In this document: piece by piece, positions 22,851 to 30,724 of the stretch | Layout: each line of letters begins with the position of its first letter | Numbering within the stretch: position 1 is the first letter of the stretch | From: Acidobacteria bacterium RIFCSPLOWO2_02_FULL_61_28 | GTDB taxonomy: Bacteria > Acidobacteriota > Terriglobia > 2-12-FULL-54-10 | Direction of reading: 5' to 3' | DNA length: 32,009 nucleotides | Assembly (NCBI GenBank): GCA_001767035.1 | Contig: MEKR01000196.1 | Coordinates: forward strand, 1-32,009 | Translations under genes and position numbers: made by a program | The notes under the pieces: model-generated | What the model saw: the letters and a program-made list of their open reading frames with translations, nothing else | What the model was told of the DNA's origin: nothing | Database searches by the model: none

Positions 22851-24239
22851 TCAAGATGACACGGGGCGCATTCGCTCCAGCTTCCGGTATAAGGTCTTCC
22901 GCTCGATGCCGAGCAGCTCCGCCGCGCGCGTCTTATTCCCGTGTGTCGCCGCCAGGACTTTCCGAATGTGTTCTTCCTCCGCCTCGGCCAGGGTTTCCCG
23001 CCCGGCTTCCGGCGAGGGCCGCTTCTTTTCCGCCGGGTCGAGCGCGGCAAGCGCCTCCTGGAACGCCTCTTCGTTGACGACGGCTCCGGGGTGCAAAATG
23101 GCCAGCCGTTCGAGCACGTTTTGCAACTGACGCACGTTTCCCGGCCAAGTGTAGCGCGCCGCCAGTTTCATCGCCCCGTCGCTGAGTTGAATCGCCTTGC
23201 CGAATCGCTGCCGGCAAACCTCGAGAAAATGCTCGACCAACAACGAAAAATCCTGGCCCCGTTCGCGCAGTGGCGCGAGTTGGAAGGAGGTCACCTGAAG
23301 GCGATACCAGAGGTCCTCCCGAAATTTCTTTTCCGCCACGAGCCGACGCAGGTCGCAGTTGCTGGCAGCGATCGTCCGCACATCCACCTTGCGGCTCGCC
23401 GCCGAGCCGACCGGCCGGACCTCCCGCTCTTGCAGGAATCGCAATAACCGCAGTTGAAAAGTGGGATCAATTTCTCCGATCTCATCGAGGAAGACCGTGC
23501 CGCCCTCGGCGCTCTCGATCAGCCCGACGCGGTCCCGGTCCGCACCCGTATAGGCTCCCCGCAGCGCCCCAAACAGTTCGGTTTCGAGCAACGTCCCCGG
23601 CAGCGCGCCGCAGTCCACCACCACGAAGCGGTTGTTCCGCCGGGGACCGCTTTCATGGATCAGCCGCGCCACTAATTCCTTGCCGGTTCCCGTTTCTCCT
23701 TGAACCAAAACCGTGGTATCGGTCGCCGCCACGCGCGAGATGAATTTGTACGCCTCGACCATCGCCGGAGAGTTGCCGATCAATTGAGGGCTGGGGTGGG
23801 GGCCGAGGCGGGAACTGGCGCTCTCGGGTCCGCTTCGCAGAGGCGGCGGCACTAGCGACTGTTCGGCGTTTCTCACCGCTTGCGCCAGCCGCTCCAGCGG
23901 AAACGGCTTGGCGATGTAGTCAAACGCGCCGGCGCGCGTGGCTTCGAGAACCGTGTCGAGCGACCCCTTCGCGGTCATCAGGATTACGGCGCAGTCCGGG
24001 TCGAGCGCACGCGCCCGCCGCAGGATGTCGAGGCCTGACCGCTCGTCCAGGAAAATGTCGGAGACGATGATGGGAAAAGAATTCTGCGCCAGTTGCTCCA
24101 GGGCCTCGGCGCTCGACCGCGCCGCCCGCACGGGATATCCCTCCGCTTCCAGCAGCGTGACCACCGTCTGGCTCACCGCCGCATCGTCTTCGACAACCAA
24201 AATCGAGGGTTTCATGCGATGCTGCTCTGGCTGTTCCAT
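22851..24239 (-). CDS. NtrC-family sigma-54-dependent response regulator
   Basis: A 462-aa two-component output protein. The receiver domain is at 12-125, with acidic pocket E17-D18-D19, phosphoacceptor D61 (VSDIFLDERSG) and K111. The AAA+ domain has Walker A GETGTGKE (181-188), GAYTGA (228-233, a Tyr variant of the sigma-54-contacting GAFTGA loop) and Walker B TVFLDEIGE (248-256). A C-terminal Fis-type HTH is at about 430-455 (THGNKTRAAELLGIERKTLYRKL). An ATG at 24215 (MKPSILVVEDD) is a shorter alternative start; AGGAA sits right before the ATG at 24239. It ends the kinase/zinc-ribbon/regulator operon. It is predicted to activate sigma-54 promoters after phosphorylation. Confidence 0.96.
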   Translation of the reverse strand: MEQPEQHRMKPSILVVEDDAAVSQTVVTLLEAEGYPVRAARSSAEALEQLAQNSFPIIVSDIFLDERSGLDILRRARALDPDCAVILMTAKGSLDTVLEATRAGAFDYIAKPFPLERLAQAVRNAEQSLVPPPLRSGPESASSRLGPHPSPQLIGNSPAMVEAYKFISRVAATDTTVLVQGETGTGKELVARLIHESGPRRNNRFVVVDCGALPGTLLETELFGALRGAYTGADRDRVGLIESAEGGTVFLDEIGEIDPTFQLRLLRFLQEREVRPVGSAASRKVDVRTIAASNCDLRRLVAEKKFREDLWYRLQVTSFQLAPLRERGQDFSLLVEHFLEVCRQRFGKAIQLSDGAMKLAARYTWPGNVRQLQNVLERLAILHPGAVVNEEAFQEALAALDPAEKKRPSPEAGRETLAEAEEEHIRKVLAATHGNKTRAAELLGIERKTLYRKLERMRPVSS

Positions 24240-24242
24240 TTC

Positions 24243-24521
24243 CTACGTAGCTTCCGCTGGGGCTTTCTCAGCCAAATGGCGTAGGCCAAGAGACATGAGA
24301 TTTATTAGGCAGGTGTTGCCGCAATGGTTACAAACGAGTGCGACGCAGGGCAAGCTTGTTCCCCCAATACGGAAAGATGAGAAATCATCTTGAATGCCCA
24401 CGGACACAAATCCGTCCGCCAGTGTCCATGAAGTTGCGCGGCAAAGCTGGCACGCTGCCGTCTGAATACGGCTGCGAAGCGCAGCCAGAATCCGGTTCCG
24501 ATCGTCTTCTGCAAGTCCCAC
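24243..24521 (-). CDS. Small zinc-ribbon-like protein between kinase and regulator
   Basis: A 92-aa protein, easily missed because it uses a GTG start. The start at 24521 is preceded by GAAGGGGGGAAACCC, a strong ribosome binding site. It gives GLAEDDRNRILAALRSRIQ, then CQLC, and later CNHCGNTCLINL. The two CxxC pairs (CQLC and CNHC, about 35 residues apart) form a probable zinc knuckle or ribbon. The rest includes WTLADGFVSVGIQDDF and FRIGGTSLPCVALVC. The stop lies only 3 bases before the regulator's ATG and the start is 28 bases from the kinase stop, so it is inside the operon. I do not recognise a named family; similar CxxC...CNxCG proteins of this size are uncharacterised. Confidence 0.65.
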   Translation of the reverse strand: MGLAEDDRNRILAALRSRIQTAACQLCRATSWTLADGFVSVGIQDDFSSFRIGGTSLPCVALVCNHCGNTCLINLMSLGLRHLAEKAPAEAT

Positions 24522-24549
24522 GGGTTTCCCCCCTTCTAAAGAACGGACG

Positions 24550-26442
24550 TCAATGAGTGATGTGGTTTTTTCTCTTGGCGGCTGCCCGCGCAGGCAGAGA
24601 AATTGTAAACCTCGACCCTTCCCCGGGCCTGCTCTCCACCCGGAGGTCGCCGCCGTGGTGGCAGGCGATCTCGCGCGCAATCGCCAGCCCCAGCCCGAAG
24701 CCGGGCGCGTCGGAAGAGCGCGCAGACTCGGTCCGGTAAAAGCGATCAAAAATCCGCCGGCTCTCTTCGGCCGTCATGCCCGGGCCGGTATCGGAAACGT
24801 GGAGGAGCGCACGATCGCCATCCCGCTCCAGGGCCAGCGTTACCGACGTTCCAGTAGGGCTGTACTTCACGGCGTTGGTTACGAGGTTGGAAATGGCAAA
24901 CTCAAGTAATTCCGCGTCTGCCTCGATCTCGGTCTCGGTGAATGCGCCTTCGCGGACCAGGCGGATTCCTTTGCTCTCGGCGGCCGGGCGGACCCGCTCG
25001 ACGGTCGCCACAAGTAACGCGGACAAATCCAGCGGCGCGCGCCGCAGCTCGATCTCCCCCGCGGAAAGCCGCTCGACACTCAGAAACCGCTCGACCAATT
25101 TCCCCAGGCGCTCGGACTCCTCCGAAATCAGCCGGATCATCTGCTCGCGCTTGGCGTCATCGAGCGGATACCGGAGGAGCAGCTCGCTCGAGCCTTGAAT
25201 GGCCGTCAGGGGGGTGCGGATTTCATGCGCCGCCATTTCAAATTGCCGTTGCGACCGCCGGCGTCTCGCCTCCGATTCGTCAAACTGACTTCGCGCCAGC
25301 AGCAATTGGTATGCGCCGCAGAGGAGTGTGGTTGCTCCGAACGGAAGAAGCAGAGAGAACGCGGGCCATACCTGCCCCCTCAGGAAAAGCTGATAGGGCA
25401 CCCCGAGAACCAGCGCGCCGAGACCCGCCAGCAGGATCACCAGCGGCAGCCCGTAGAAGCGCGCCAGAATCCAGGCCGCGACTGCCGCGATCCCGAGCAC
25501 AGCCAGAGCCACTTCGAGGTCTCCCGCCGGACGAAGATATTTCCCCGTGAGCAACGTGTGGAGCACGTTGGCGTGAATCTCCACTCCGGGCATCCCGATC
25601 CCGGCGGAGAACGGAGTAAACAGGCGGTCGCCGGCGCCTTGGGCCGTCACGCCGAGCAAGACCATCTTGCCTGCCAACTGTTGCCGCAGTTCCGGACGGT
25701 TTAACAAACTCGCGAAACCGATCTGCGCGAACATGCCGTTTCCTCCGGCGTAATTGATCAAGAGCGCGCGCCCGTTGGTCCGGGTAGAGAAGACTTGCAG
25801 GACATTGCCCGAATCTCTGGAACGGGGGATTTCCAGAGCCTCGTCGGCTTCCGTGACCGGTTCCTGGGCTGCTCCCAGCCAGAGGCGGGCGCACTCGAGC
25901 GCCAAGGCCCAGCGGCGCTCGCGGCCGCTCCGTTTTTCGAGCAGCACGCGCCGGCTTACGCCGTCGGAATCCGGATCGGCGTGTACGTGCCCGATGGCCG
26001 CGCCGTTCCCGGCGAAGATCGGGAGCGGATGGAGCCACTTTCCGGTTTCGCTTGCCTCCAGGGCCGTGGCCAGAACCACCGGAGCCGAACCGGCGAGGGC
26101 TTCCTGCAACGCGCTGTCGGAGGGGGACGAGGAGACTTCCGAAAGAAGCAGGTCCAAAGCCAGCAGGCGCGGTCCCGCCTCCTCGATGGCGCGAACGCCC
26201 TGGGCCAGCACCGCGCGGTCTAACGGCAATGCGCCGTACCGAGCGAGCGTTTCATCATCAATCGTAACGAGTACGATGTCTTCGAGCGGCGGCTGCGGCC
26301 CGCGCCGGCGAAAATAGAAGTCGTAGAAACTCCCGTTGAACCGGCCGGCGTAGGAACTCCATCCAAGCGCCAGAGAAGCCAGCGCGCAGAATACGGCTAC
26401 CGAAGGGTAATAGAGTTGCGCCCGGTCAAATCTGATCTTCAT
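24550..26442 (-). CDS. CHASE2-domain sensor histidine kinase
   Basis: A 630-aa membrane sensor. An N-terminal membrane helix (about 14-30) is followed by a periplasmic CHASE2 domain (about 35-310; GSFYDFYFRRRGPQPP, then IVLVTIDDETLARYG, then FSAGIGMPGVEIHANVLHTLL). Three membrane helices follow (about 315-385), then a HisKA domain with the phosphoaccepting H406 (AAHEIRTPL), and HATPase_c with N519 (SNLVTNAVKY), DTGPGM at about 551 and GFGLGL at about 581. The ATG at 26442 is chosen over a TTG 15 bases upstream; GAAGGGACA precedes it. It is the first gene of the operon with the zinc-ribbon protein and the sigma-54 regulator, its likely phosphorylation partner. The signal is unknown. Confidence 0.95.
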   Translation of the reverse strand: MKIRFDRAQLYYPSVAVFCALASLALGWSSYAGRFNGSFYDFYFRRRGPQPPLEDIVLVTIDDETLARYGALPLDRAVLAQGVRAIEEAGPRLLALDLLLSEVSSSPSDSALQEALAGSAPVVLATALEASETGKWLHPLPIFAGNGAAIGHVHADPDSDGVSRRVLLEKRSGRERRWALALECARLWLGAAQEPVTEADEALEIPRSRDSGNVLQVFSTRTNGRALLINYAGGNGMFAQIGFASLLNRPELRQQLAGKMVLLGVTAQGAGDRLFTPFSAGIGMPGVEIHANVLHTLLTGKYLRPAGDLEVALAVLGIAAVAAWILARFYGLPLVILLAGLGALVLGVPYQLFLRGQVWPAFSLLLPFGATTLLCGAYQLLLARSQFDESEARRRRSQRQFEMAAHEIRTPLTAIQGSSELLLRYPLDDAKREQMIRLISEESERLGKLVERFLSVERLSAGEIELRRAPLDLSALLVATVERVRPAAESKGIRLVREGAFTETEIEADAELLEFAISNLVTNAVKYSPTGTSVTLALERDGDRALLHVSDTGPGMTAEESRRIFDRFYRTESARSSDAPGFGLGLAIAREIACHHGGDLRVESRPGEGSRFTISLPARAAAKRKNHITH

Positions 26443-26520
26443 TGTCCCTTCACCCAAGTGGCTTGTTCATATTATCAAAAATGAAGGACGTGAAAGAAAT
26501 CCGGGCTGGCGGCGGAAGGC

Positions 26521-26541
26521 AGTATGCTTCGGAAGAATACT
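26521..26541. repeat. Hairpin between HigBA and the kinase operon
   Basis: AGTAT-G-CTTC-G-GAAG-A-ATACT forms a 9-bp interrupted hairpin in the 175-bp gap upstream of the kinase gene and downstream of higA. It may be an operator or a terminator; there is no T-run in either direction. Confidence 0.4.
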
Positions 26542-26617
26542 CCAATCGGTACCAGAATATGGCAAACGATCGCCCCGCAGCTATGGCCCGTTGGCGACGT
26601 TGGGCCGTGAGGCTGGA

Positions 26618-26938
26618 TCAAGGAGCGGAGATGATTCTGGAAAGCTCGCGGCTTGAGGTCCCCAAGGCGAGGAGCGACCGGATCAGCAGATCCAGGGAAA
26701 CCGAGGGGTCTCCTGCCTCCATCTTCGCCACGCGCGACTGGCTTGACTTCAGCGCCCTGGCGAGGTCCGTCTGGGAGAGGCGCTCCCGCTGGCGGCGCTC
26801 GCGTAGGCTTTCGGCCAGCCGCATCTTGAGCTCAATGTACGCCGACTCCTCGTCGGAGAGGCGGAGAAACTCCTTGGCGCTTCCAATCTTCCAGCCACCT
26901 GCTTCCAACTGTTTTCTCTTAACCTCACGCATTTTCAT
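26618..26938 (-). CDS. HigA-type antitoxin (XRE family)
   Basis: A 106-aa DNA-binding antitoxin. The XRE helix-turn-helix is in the second half (about 38-95; MRLAESLRERRQRERLSQTDLARALKSSQSRVAKMEAGD, then VSLDLLIRSLLALG). The N-terminal segment precedes it, as in HigA proteins whose N-terminus contacts the toxin. It overlaps the toxin gene by 14 bases, giving the toxin-first order of higBA loci. It probably represses the operon through the palindrome at 27268-27287. Confidence 0.85.
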   Translation of the reverse strand: MKMREVKRKQLEAGGWKIGSAKEFLRLSDEESAYIELKMRLAESLRERRQRERLSQTDLARALKSSQSRVAKMEAGDPSVSLDLLIRSLLALGTSSRELSRIISAP

Positions 26939-27257
26939 ACTCCCTTAGCCTTTGTTTGCAGGCCTCAATGACCGTTCTGGGCGTAGCCCCGGTCCTCTTG
27001 CTGAAGACTTCTAAGATCACGATGGCGTCGGGTTCGATTCCATAAACGATCCGCCAAGTGCCACCAGCATCATTGACTCGAAGCTCGTGGCACCGAGGGC
27101 CGATGGATGGCATCGGCCTGGAATGGGGCATGCCGAGTAGGTCGCCTCGCTGCAATCGTCGGAGCAAATAACCCGCCTCCAGTCTCGCGGCTTGCGAGAA
27201 AGGAGGAGTCTGTATCTCTCCGTGCAACCAGGCCAGCGGTTTGTCGTTTGGGCTCAC
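26925..27257 (-). CDS. HigB/RelE-superfamily toxin (Gp49-like)
   Basis: A 110-aa putative ribosome-dependent mRNA interferase of the phage-derived Gp49-like/RelE superfamily. The hallmark stretches are KPLAWLHGEIQTPPFS at the N-terminus, LLRRLQRGDLLGMPHSRPMPSIG, CHELRVND near 57 and WRIVYGIEPDAIVILEVFSKRT, ending in CKQRLREYENA. I place the start at GTG 27257, because the longer reading frame to 27293 would put the operator palindrome inside the gene and add residues absent from the family. No strong ribosome binding site is seen there. It is the first gene of a two-gene operon with the antitoxin. Confidence 0.85.
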   Translation of the reverse strand: MSPNDKPLAWLHGEIQTPPFSQAARLEAGYLLRRLQRGDLLGMPHSRPMPSIGPRCHELRVNDAGGTWRIVYGIEPDAIVILEVFSKRTGATPRTVIEACKQRLREYENA

Positions 27258-27267
27258 CCCGTACAGT

Positions 27268-27287
27268 ATATGTCGAAGGCGACATAT
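27268..27287. promoter_or_regulatory. Palindromic operator of the HigBA locus
   Basis: ATATGTCG-AAGG-CGACATAT is a perfect 8-bp inverted repeat with a 4-base centre, 11 bases upstream of the proposed toxin start. It is positioned as the autoregulatory binding site of the antitoxin or the toxin-antitoxin complex. Confidence 0.7.
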
Positions 27288-27400
27288 CGTCAACGGACGA
27301 TCATTGACCGGAGGATCAGAGACCGAAGGTATCGCTCGATCCTTAAAAAAACAGGAGGCAGATGAATCAAAGCGATAAGGCGGCAGAACGCAGACCGAAG

Positions 27401-28087
27401 CTACAGAGCGTTCAGCAATCGTTTGGCGTCTTGAAACCGCGGAAAACGTTTTTCTTCTTTGCGGAACTCGGTGGAGTGAAAGCAGCGGCGGCTGCGCTGA
27501 TGGACGACCGGATGCTTGATGTGGAGCATCTCGTGATAGAGGAGGTACTCGACCAGGAAGCGAGGGACGTCCGGGCGGTCAAAAATCTTGCTCACAATGA
27601 TGGCGTTATGGACCGAGTCATAATGGCCCAGCAGAGCGCGGGCGGCGGTCCGGCTCCAGCTCAGGCGAGGGCGCTCCAACCGCCCCTCGAAGTGGCGTTG
27701 ATTCAGATCGTCGAAAATCTCTTCGAGATGGAACTGCGTTCCCTGCGGCGAGTCGAGCCATTTGCGTCCCCGAGCTCGCCGGACGGCCTGCGTCTGCCGG
27801 CGGACGGAACGCCGGTTCAGGAACTGGCGGTAGCGGTGCTGATGCTGCTTGGGGACCGGCTTGCGGTAAAGTTTGGCGATCAGAATAAAGGCGATGGCTT
27901 CCAGCACCGAGCGCGGCGCCCCTTCCAGCATATCGGAAAGGCCCACCACGAGCCGCCCTTCGCGCACACGGATAAAGTTGTTGATATCCGCGTAGGGACG
28001 GAACTCGACTTCGATCTCCGGCGCCGGCGTTCGCGGACGGAGCGCCCGAAAGGCTTCGTGGAAGATTTCGGTCGCAACCTGAGGCAT
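27401..28087 (-). CDS. SprT-like zinc metallopeptidase
   Basis: A 228-aa predicted cytoplasmic zinc metallopeptidase. The HEMLH motif (residues about 185-189, in YHEMLHIKH) gives two zinc ligands and the catalytic Glu, and a later His in CFHSTEF (about 204) can supply the third. The preceding LGHYDSVHNAIIVSKIFDRPDVPRFLVEYLL is the SprT-like pattern, and the upstream region holds FDDLNQRHFEGRLERPRLSW as in that family. No signal peptide. ATG at 28087 is chosen over a TTG 6 bases earlier. The bacterial role is unclear; related eukaryotic Spartan proteins digest DNA-protein crosslinks. Confidence 0.85.
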   Translation of the reverse strand: MPQVATEIFHEAFRALRPRTPAPEIEVEFRPYADINNFIRVREGRLVVGLSDMLEGAPRSVLEAIAFILIAKLYRKPVPKQHQHRYRQFLNRRSVRRQTQAVRRARGRKWLDSPQGTQFHLEEIFDDLNQRHFEGRLERPRLSWSRTAARALLGHYDSVHNAIIVSKIFDRPDVPRFLVEYLLYHEMLHIKHPVVHQRSRRCFHSTEFRKEEKRFPRFQDAKRLLNAL

Positions 28088-28120
28088 CGCCAATTCAGTC
28101 TCTGTGAGGACTGCGCTCAG

Positions 28121-28173
28121 CGGCTAAAGCCGGATTGAAAACGCAGCTTCTACGGCACGACTGAAGTCGTGCC
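28121..28173. repeat. Two REP-like palindromes with GA/AA centre
   Basis: CGGCT-AA-AGCCG (28121-28132) and GGCACGACT-GA-AGTCGTGCC (28154-28173). Both have the arrangement of the elements at 30681-30999: unrelated but self-complementary arms around a fixed CT-(GA/AA/TT/TC)-AG core. Confidence 0.75.
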
Positions 28174-28186
28174 CTTACGATTTCGT

Positions 28187-28774
28187 TCAAGGAGTGCGGC
28201 CCTTGCGGGGCGGCCCCGCCTCGTATTGTTTTCGGTCGTTCACGCGGGGCGGGGGCGGAGGCGTCGCCGGAAGCCGGGGCGGTTCTCGCTCGCGCAATTC
28301 CGGGAACGAGCCTTTCTTCGTCTCCGCCAGCCCCTCCTCGGTCATCACGATGGCTTCGTCCAGGGTGAAGCGGTAATCCTCAAAGCCGGCGGAACTCTCC
28401 GCATTGAGCGACCGCAGGTACGTCAGGAATTCACCCTCGCGCCGCTCGGTTTCCTTGAGAACCTTCTCCGTCATCACTCTTTGTTCGCGGGCGGCCTCCA
28501 CCGTCACCTCCAGGGCTTCGAGGACCGCGGTGTATTCCTTGAGAAACTTCTGGGCGGCGCGCCCGGCTCCGGCTTTTTTCGAGGCCAGGTTCTCCTGGAT
28601 GGCGTCGAGCCGCCGCTGGGCGAAATCCAGGTACAGGATGAGCCGCTTGTCTGGCTCCTGTTTGTCCCGGAGGTTCTCGACTTCCCCCGGCGTGAGGAAG
28701 TCCTCCTGGGCGTTCCCCGGAATCAGAAGCCCGCTCCACACGACCAGCAGGAATGCGAGCGCAGAGCGTTTCAT
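28187..28774 (-). CDS. Secreted helical protein, unknown function
   Basis: A 195-aa exported protein. The signal peptide is residues 1-22 (SALAFLLVVWSGLLIPGNAQ). The mature part is highly charged and helical: FLTPGEVENLRDKQEPDKRL, LYLDFAQRRLDAIQENL, and a coiled-coil-like stretch around 80-140. It ends in a Pro/Arg-rich tail. It overlaps the gene upstream (28771-29241) by 4 bases, ATGA, so the two are coupled; they look like diverged homologues, both with a ERLxxxL-type helix pattern. No family recognised. Confidence 0.7.
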   Translation of the reverse strand: MKRSALAFLLVVWSGLLIPGNAQEDFLTPGEVENLRDKQEPDKRLILYLDFAQRRLDAIQENLASKKAGAGRAAQKFLKEYTAVLEALEVTVEAAREQRVMTEKVLKETERREGEFLTYLRSLNAESSAGFEDYRFTLDEAIVMTEEGLAETKKGSFPELREREPPRLPATPPPPPRVNDRKQYEAGPPRKGRTP

Positions 28775-29241
28775 TGCTTCGCCTTTCCTGGGTTTGGCTT
28801 CATGAGACTATAGAGAAATCGCTCGCGCAGCGCAGCCACCTGCGCCACCAATTTCTCAATGGCAGGCCGGTCGAGGTAGGAAACATTGGTCTTCAAACTT
28901 TCGAGGTCACGGCCCTGACGCCGGAGGTGCATCTCCGCGGTTTTTGAGGTTCCCGCATGGGCGGCGGCGGTCACGGCAGTATCCAGGCGCGCCAGAGCGG
29001 CCCGGTAGGCTTCCACCGCCTTCTCGCGCGGTTCGGAGTCCTCGGTGTCATAGGCAGCCCGCAATTGAGTGAGGCGTCCCCGAGTCAGTTCGATGGCAAG
29101 CCTGGCCCGCTTTCGGGCATTCGGTTCCCGGTCGTATTGCTGCTCCAGGAGCGCGGGAGATTTCTCCTCCGCCAGCGCCGCGCTTGCTCCCAGCCCGGCT
29201 TCCCCCAACATCACAAGGAAGAACGAAATCGCCCACCACAT
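28771..29241 (-). CDS. Secreted helical protein, unknown function
   Basis: A 156-aa exported protein. The signal peptide is residues 1-22 (WWAISFFLVMLGEAGLGASAALA), and the mature part is helical: LLEQQYDREPNARKRARLAI, LTQLRAAYDTEDSEPREKAV, and a C-terminal helix AIEKLVAQVAALRERFLYSLM. The ATG at 29241 is chosen because GAGGAAAGCG precedes it; longer ORF extensions add no family residues. It lies directly downstream of the TPR gene and overlaps the next gene, so the three are probably one operon. Confidence 0.7.
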   Translation of the reverse strand: MWWAISFFLVMLGEAGLGASAALAEEKSPALLEQQYDREPNARKRARLAIELTRGRLTQLRAAYDTEDSEPREKAVEAYRAALARLDTAVTAAAHAGTSKTAEMHLRRQGRDLESLKTNVSYLDRPAIEKLVAQVAALRERFLYSLMKPNPGKAKQ

Positions 29242-29323
29242 CGCTTTCCTCGCCTCTCGACTCAGTATATCTCTTTTCCCGGTTGCCGGCCCATGACTTG
29301 CCATTCTAAAAAAGGCTGCCACC

Positions 29324-30664
29324 CTACCGCCGTCGTCCTCCCCTTCGGCGAAGCTCGTTCGTCAAAATCCGGATGCGCTGCCGAGCCTGAAATTCCTGGT
29401 TCGGATTTTTCCCCGCATCGAGCGCGAGAAAACGCCGGTAGCTTTCCAGGGCCGGCTCGAGCCGATGGAGCTTATCCAGACTGATGGCCCGCAGGAAATG
29501 CGTGCCGGCGTTGTCCTGTCCGAGCGCGGCCACCTTGGCCAGCGCTGCCACGGTCCCTTCGTAGTCCTGGAGAAGATACAGGGCCGATGCCAAATTGGTG
29601 TAGCCTTCCGCCGAGTCCGGCCGCAGCTCGGTCGCCCGGCGGAACTGCTCCGCCGCTTCCGGGTACTGTTTCTTCTCCATCCGCAGCCGTCCGGCAAGCA
29701 GCCGCAGCTCCGCGTTGTTTCCATCCTGCATGAGCATCTGATCGAGCAACGCCGGGGCCTTGGCCTTGTCTTGTTCGGAACCTTGGAGGTAAGCGTCCAG
29801 TAAGCTCCGCATCAATTCCCGGCTTGTCTCGCCCGCCGCCCGCGCCGCCTCCCATTGCGCGATGGCCTCCGCGTATCGCTTCTGCGTGGCGTAGAGCTGC
29901 CCCAGGCGAACGCGCAGGTCATTGCTCCTTGGGCTCGCTGGACTCTCTGGGCGGTCCGGATGCGCGTCGAGATACCGGCGATAGAGGTCCGCCGCTTCCG
30001 CGAGCGTGTCCGCGCCCCCGGATGCGCGCCTCTCCAGAACCGATGCCAGCAGCAACAGGGCATCGTCCCGAGAAGGCTCGGCCTGCATAGCGGCCCGCAA
30101 GTGTCCCTCCGCCGAGGAGGGATCGGTTTCCGCGAGCAGACGGGCAAAGGCCAGATGCGCGGCCGCGTCATCGGGCTTCAACTTCAGCGCGCGTTCGTAG
30201 GCTTCCCGCGCTTCCGGAAACCGCTGCGTAGCCGTGAGCGCCTCGGCGAGGTAGAACTCCGCCCGGAAGTCGTTCGGCTGGCGGGCCGCAACAAACCGCA
30301 GATGCTCCACCGCCTCGGCGGCTCCGCCTACTTCCACCAGCAGGATTCCCAAATTGAGGTGCGCCGGGACCAACTCTTTTTCTCGCGCCAGCACATTTTG
30401 GTAGAGCCGAATGGCGTCCGCGCGGCGGTCCGTCAAGCTGTAGGCGTAGGCAAGATTGAACTCGGCGCGGAAATCCTGCGGGTTCTGCGAGAGGTAGCTT
30501 TCGAGCGCCTTGGCCGCCTCGGCGTACTCCTTCTTTTCGAGGGCCGCCTGGGCTTGCTGGAGCAGTTGATCGGAGGTCTGCGCCACGACGACCGTCTGAA
30601 AAATCAGAGCCGCCCCAAAACAAATCCTGAACGCAAACCCGGCGACATTTCGTTCGAGGAGCAT
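29324..30664 (-). CDS. Secreted TPR-repeat protein
   Basis: A 446-aa exported protein with an N-terminal signal sequence (about 1-30, ending QTVVVAQ). Almost the whole mature chain is TPR repeats of 34 residues, with the Trp/Tyr-Gly-Ala-Pro pattern clear in ALESYLSQNPQDFRAEFNLAYAYSLTDRRADAIRLYQ, AEFYLAEALTATQRFPEAREAYERAL and AYTNLASALYLLQDYEGTVAAL. It scaffolds protein-protein contact in the envelope or periplasm. The ATG at 30664 has GAGG upstream. It starts the operon with the two helical proteins that follow. Confidence 0.88.
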   Translation of the reverse strand: MLLERNVAGFAFRICFGAALIFQTVVVAQTSDQLLQQAQAALEKKEYAEAAKALESYLSQNPQDFRAEFNLAYAYSLTDRRADAIRLYQNVLAREKELVPAHLNLGILLVEVGGAAEAVEHLRFVAARQPNDFRAEFYLAEALTATQRFPEAREAYERALKLKPDDAAAHLAFARLLAETDPSSAEGHLRAAMQAEPSRDDALLLLASVLERRASGGADTLAEAADLYRRYLDAHPDRPESPASPRSNDLRVRLGQLYATQKRYAEAIAQWEAARAAGETSRELMRSLLDAYLQGSEQDKAKAPALLDQMLMQDGNNAELRLLAGRLRMEKKQYPEAAEQFRRATELRPDSAEGYTNLASALYLLQDYEGTVAALAKVAALGQDNAGTHFLRAISLDKLHRLEPALESYRRFLALDAGKNPNQEFQARQRIRILTNELRRRGGRRR

Positions 30665-30680
30665 CCTATCGCAACCTCAG

Positions 30681-30692
30681 CGGCTGAAGCCG
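30681..30692. repeat. REP-like palindrome near the TPR gene start
   Basis: CGGCT-GA-AGCCG, 17 bases upstream of the TPR gene start, belongs to the same palindrome class as 28121-28173 and the array at 30821-30999. Confidence 0.7.
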
Positions 30693-30724
30693 CAAGGAAA
30701 TTCTATTGCTTTGGCACCGCCTAC

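Noticed and set aside
27031-27042. GGTTCGATTCC resembling a tRNA T-loop
   Set aside because: It lies inside the toxin coding sequence and no acceptor stem, anticodon arm or D-loop surrounds it.
27362-28138. + strand ORF preceded by AGGAGGCAG, opposite the SprT-like gene
   Set aside because: The ribosome binding site is good, but almost all of the ORF is antisense to a metallopeptidase with a clear HExxH motif, and its translation has no domain.
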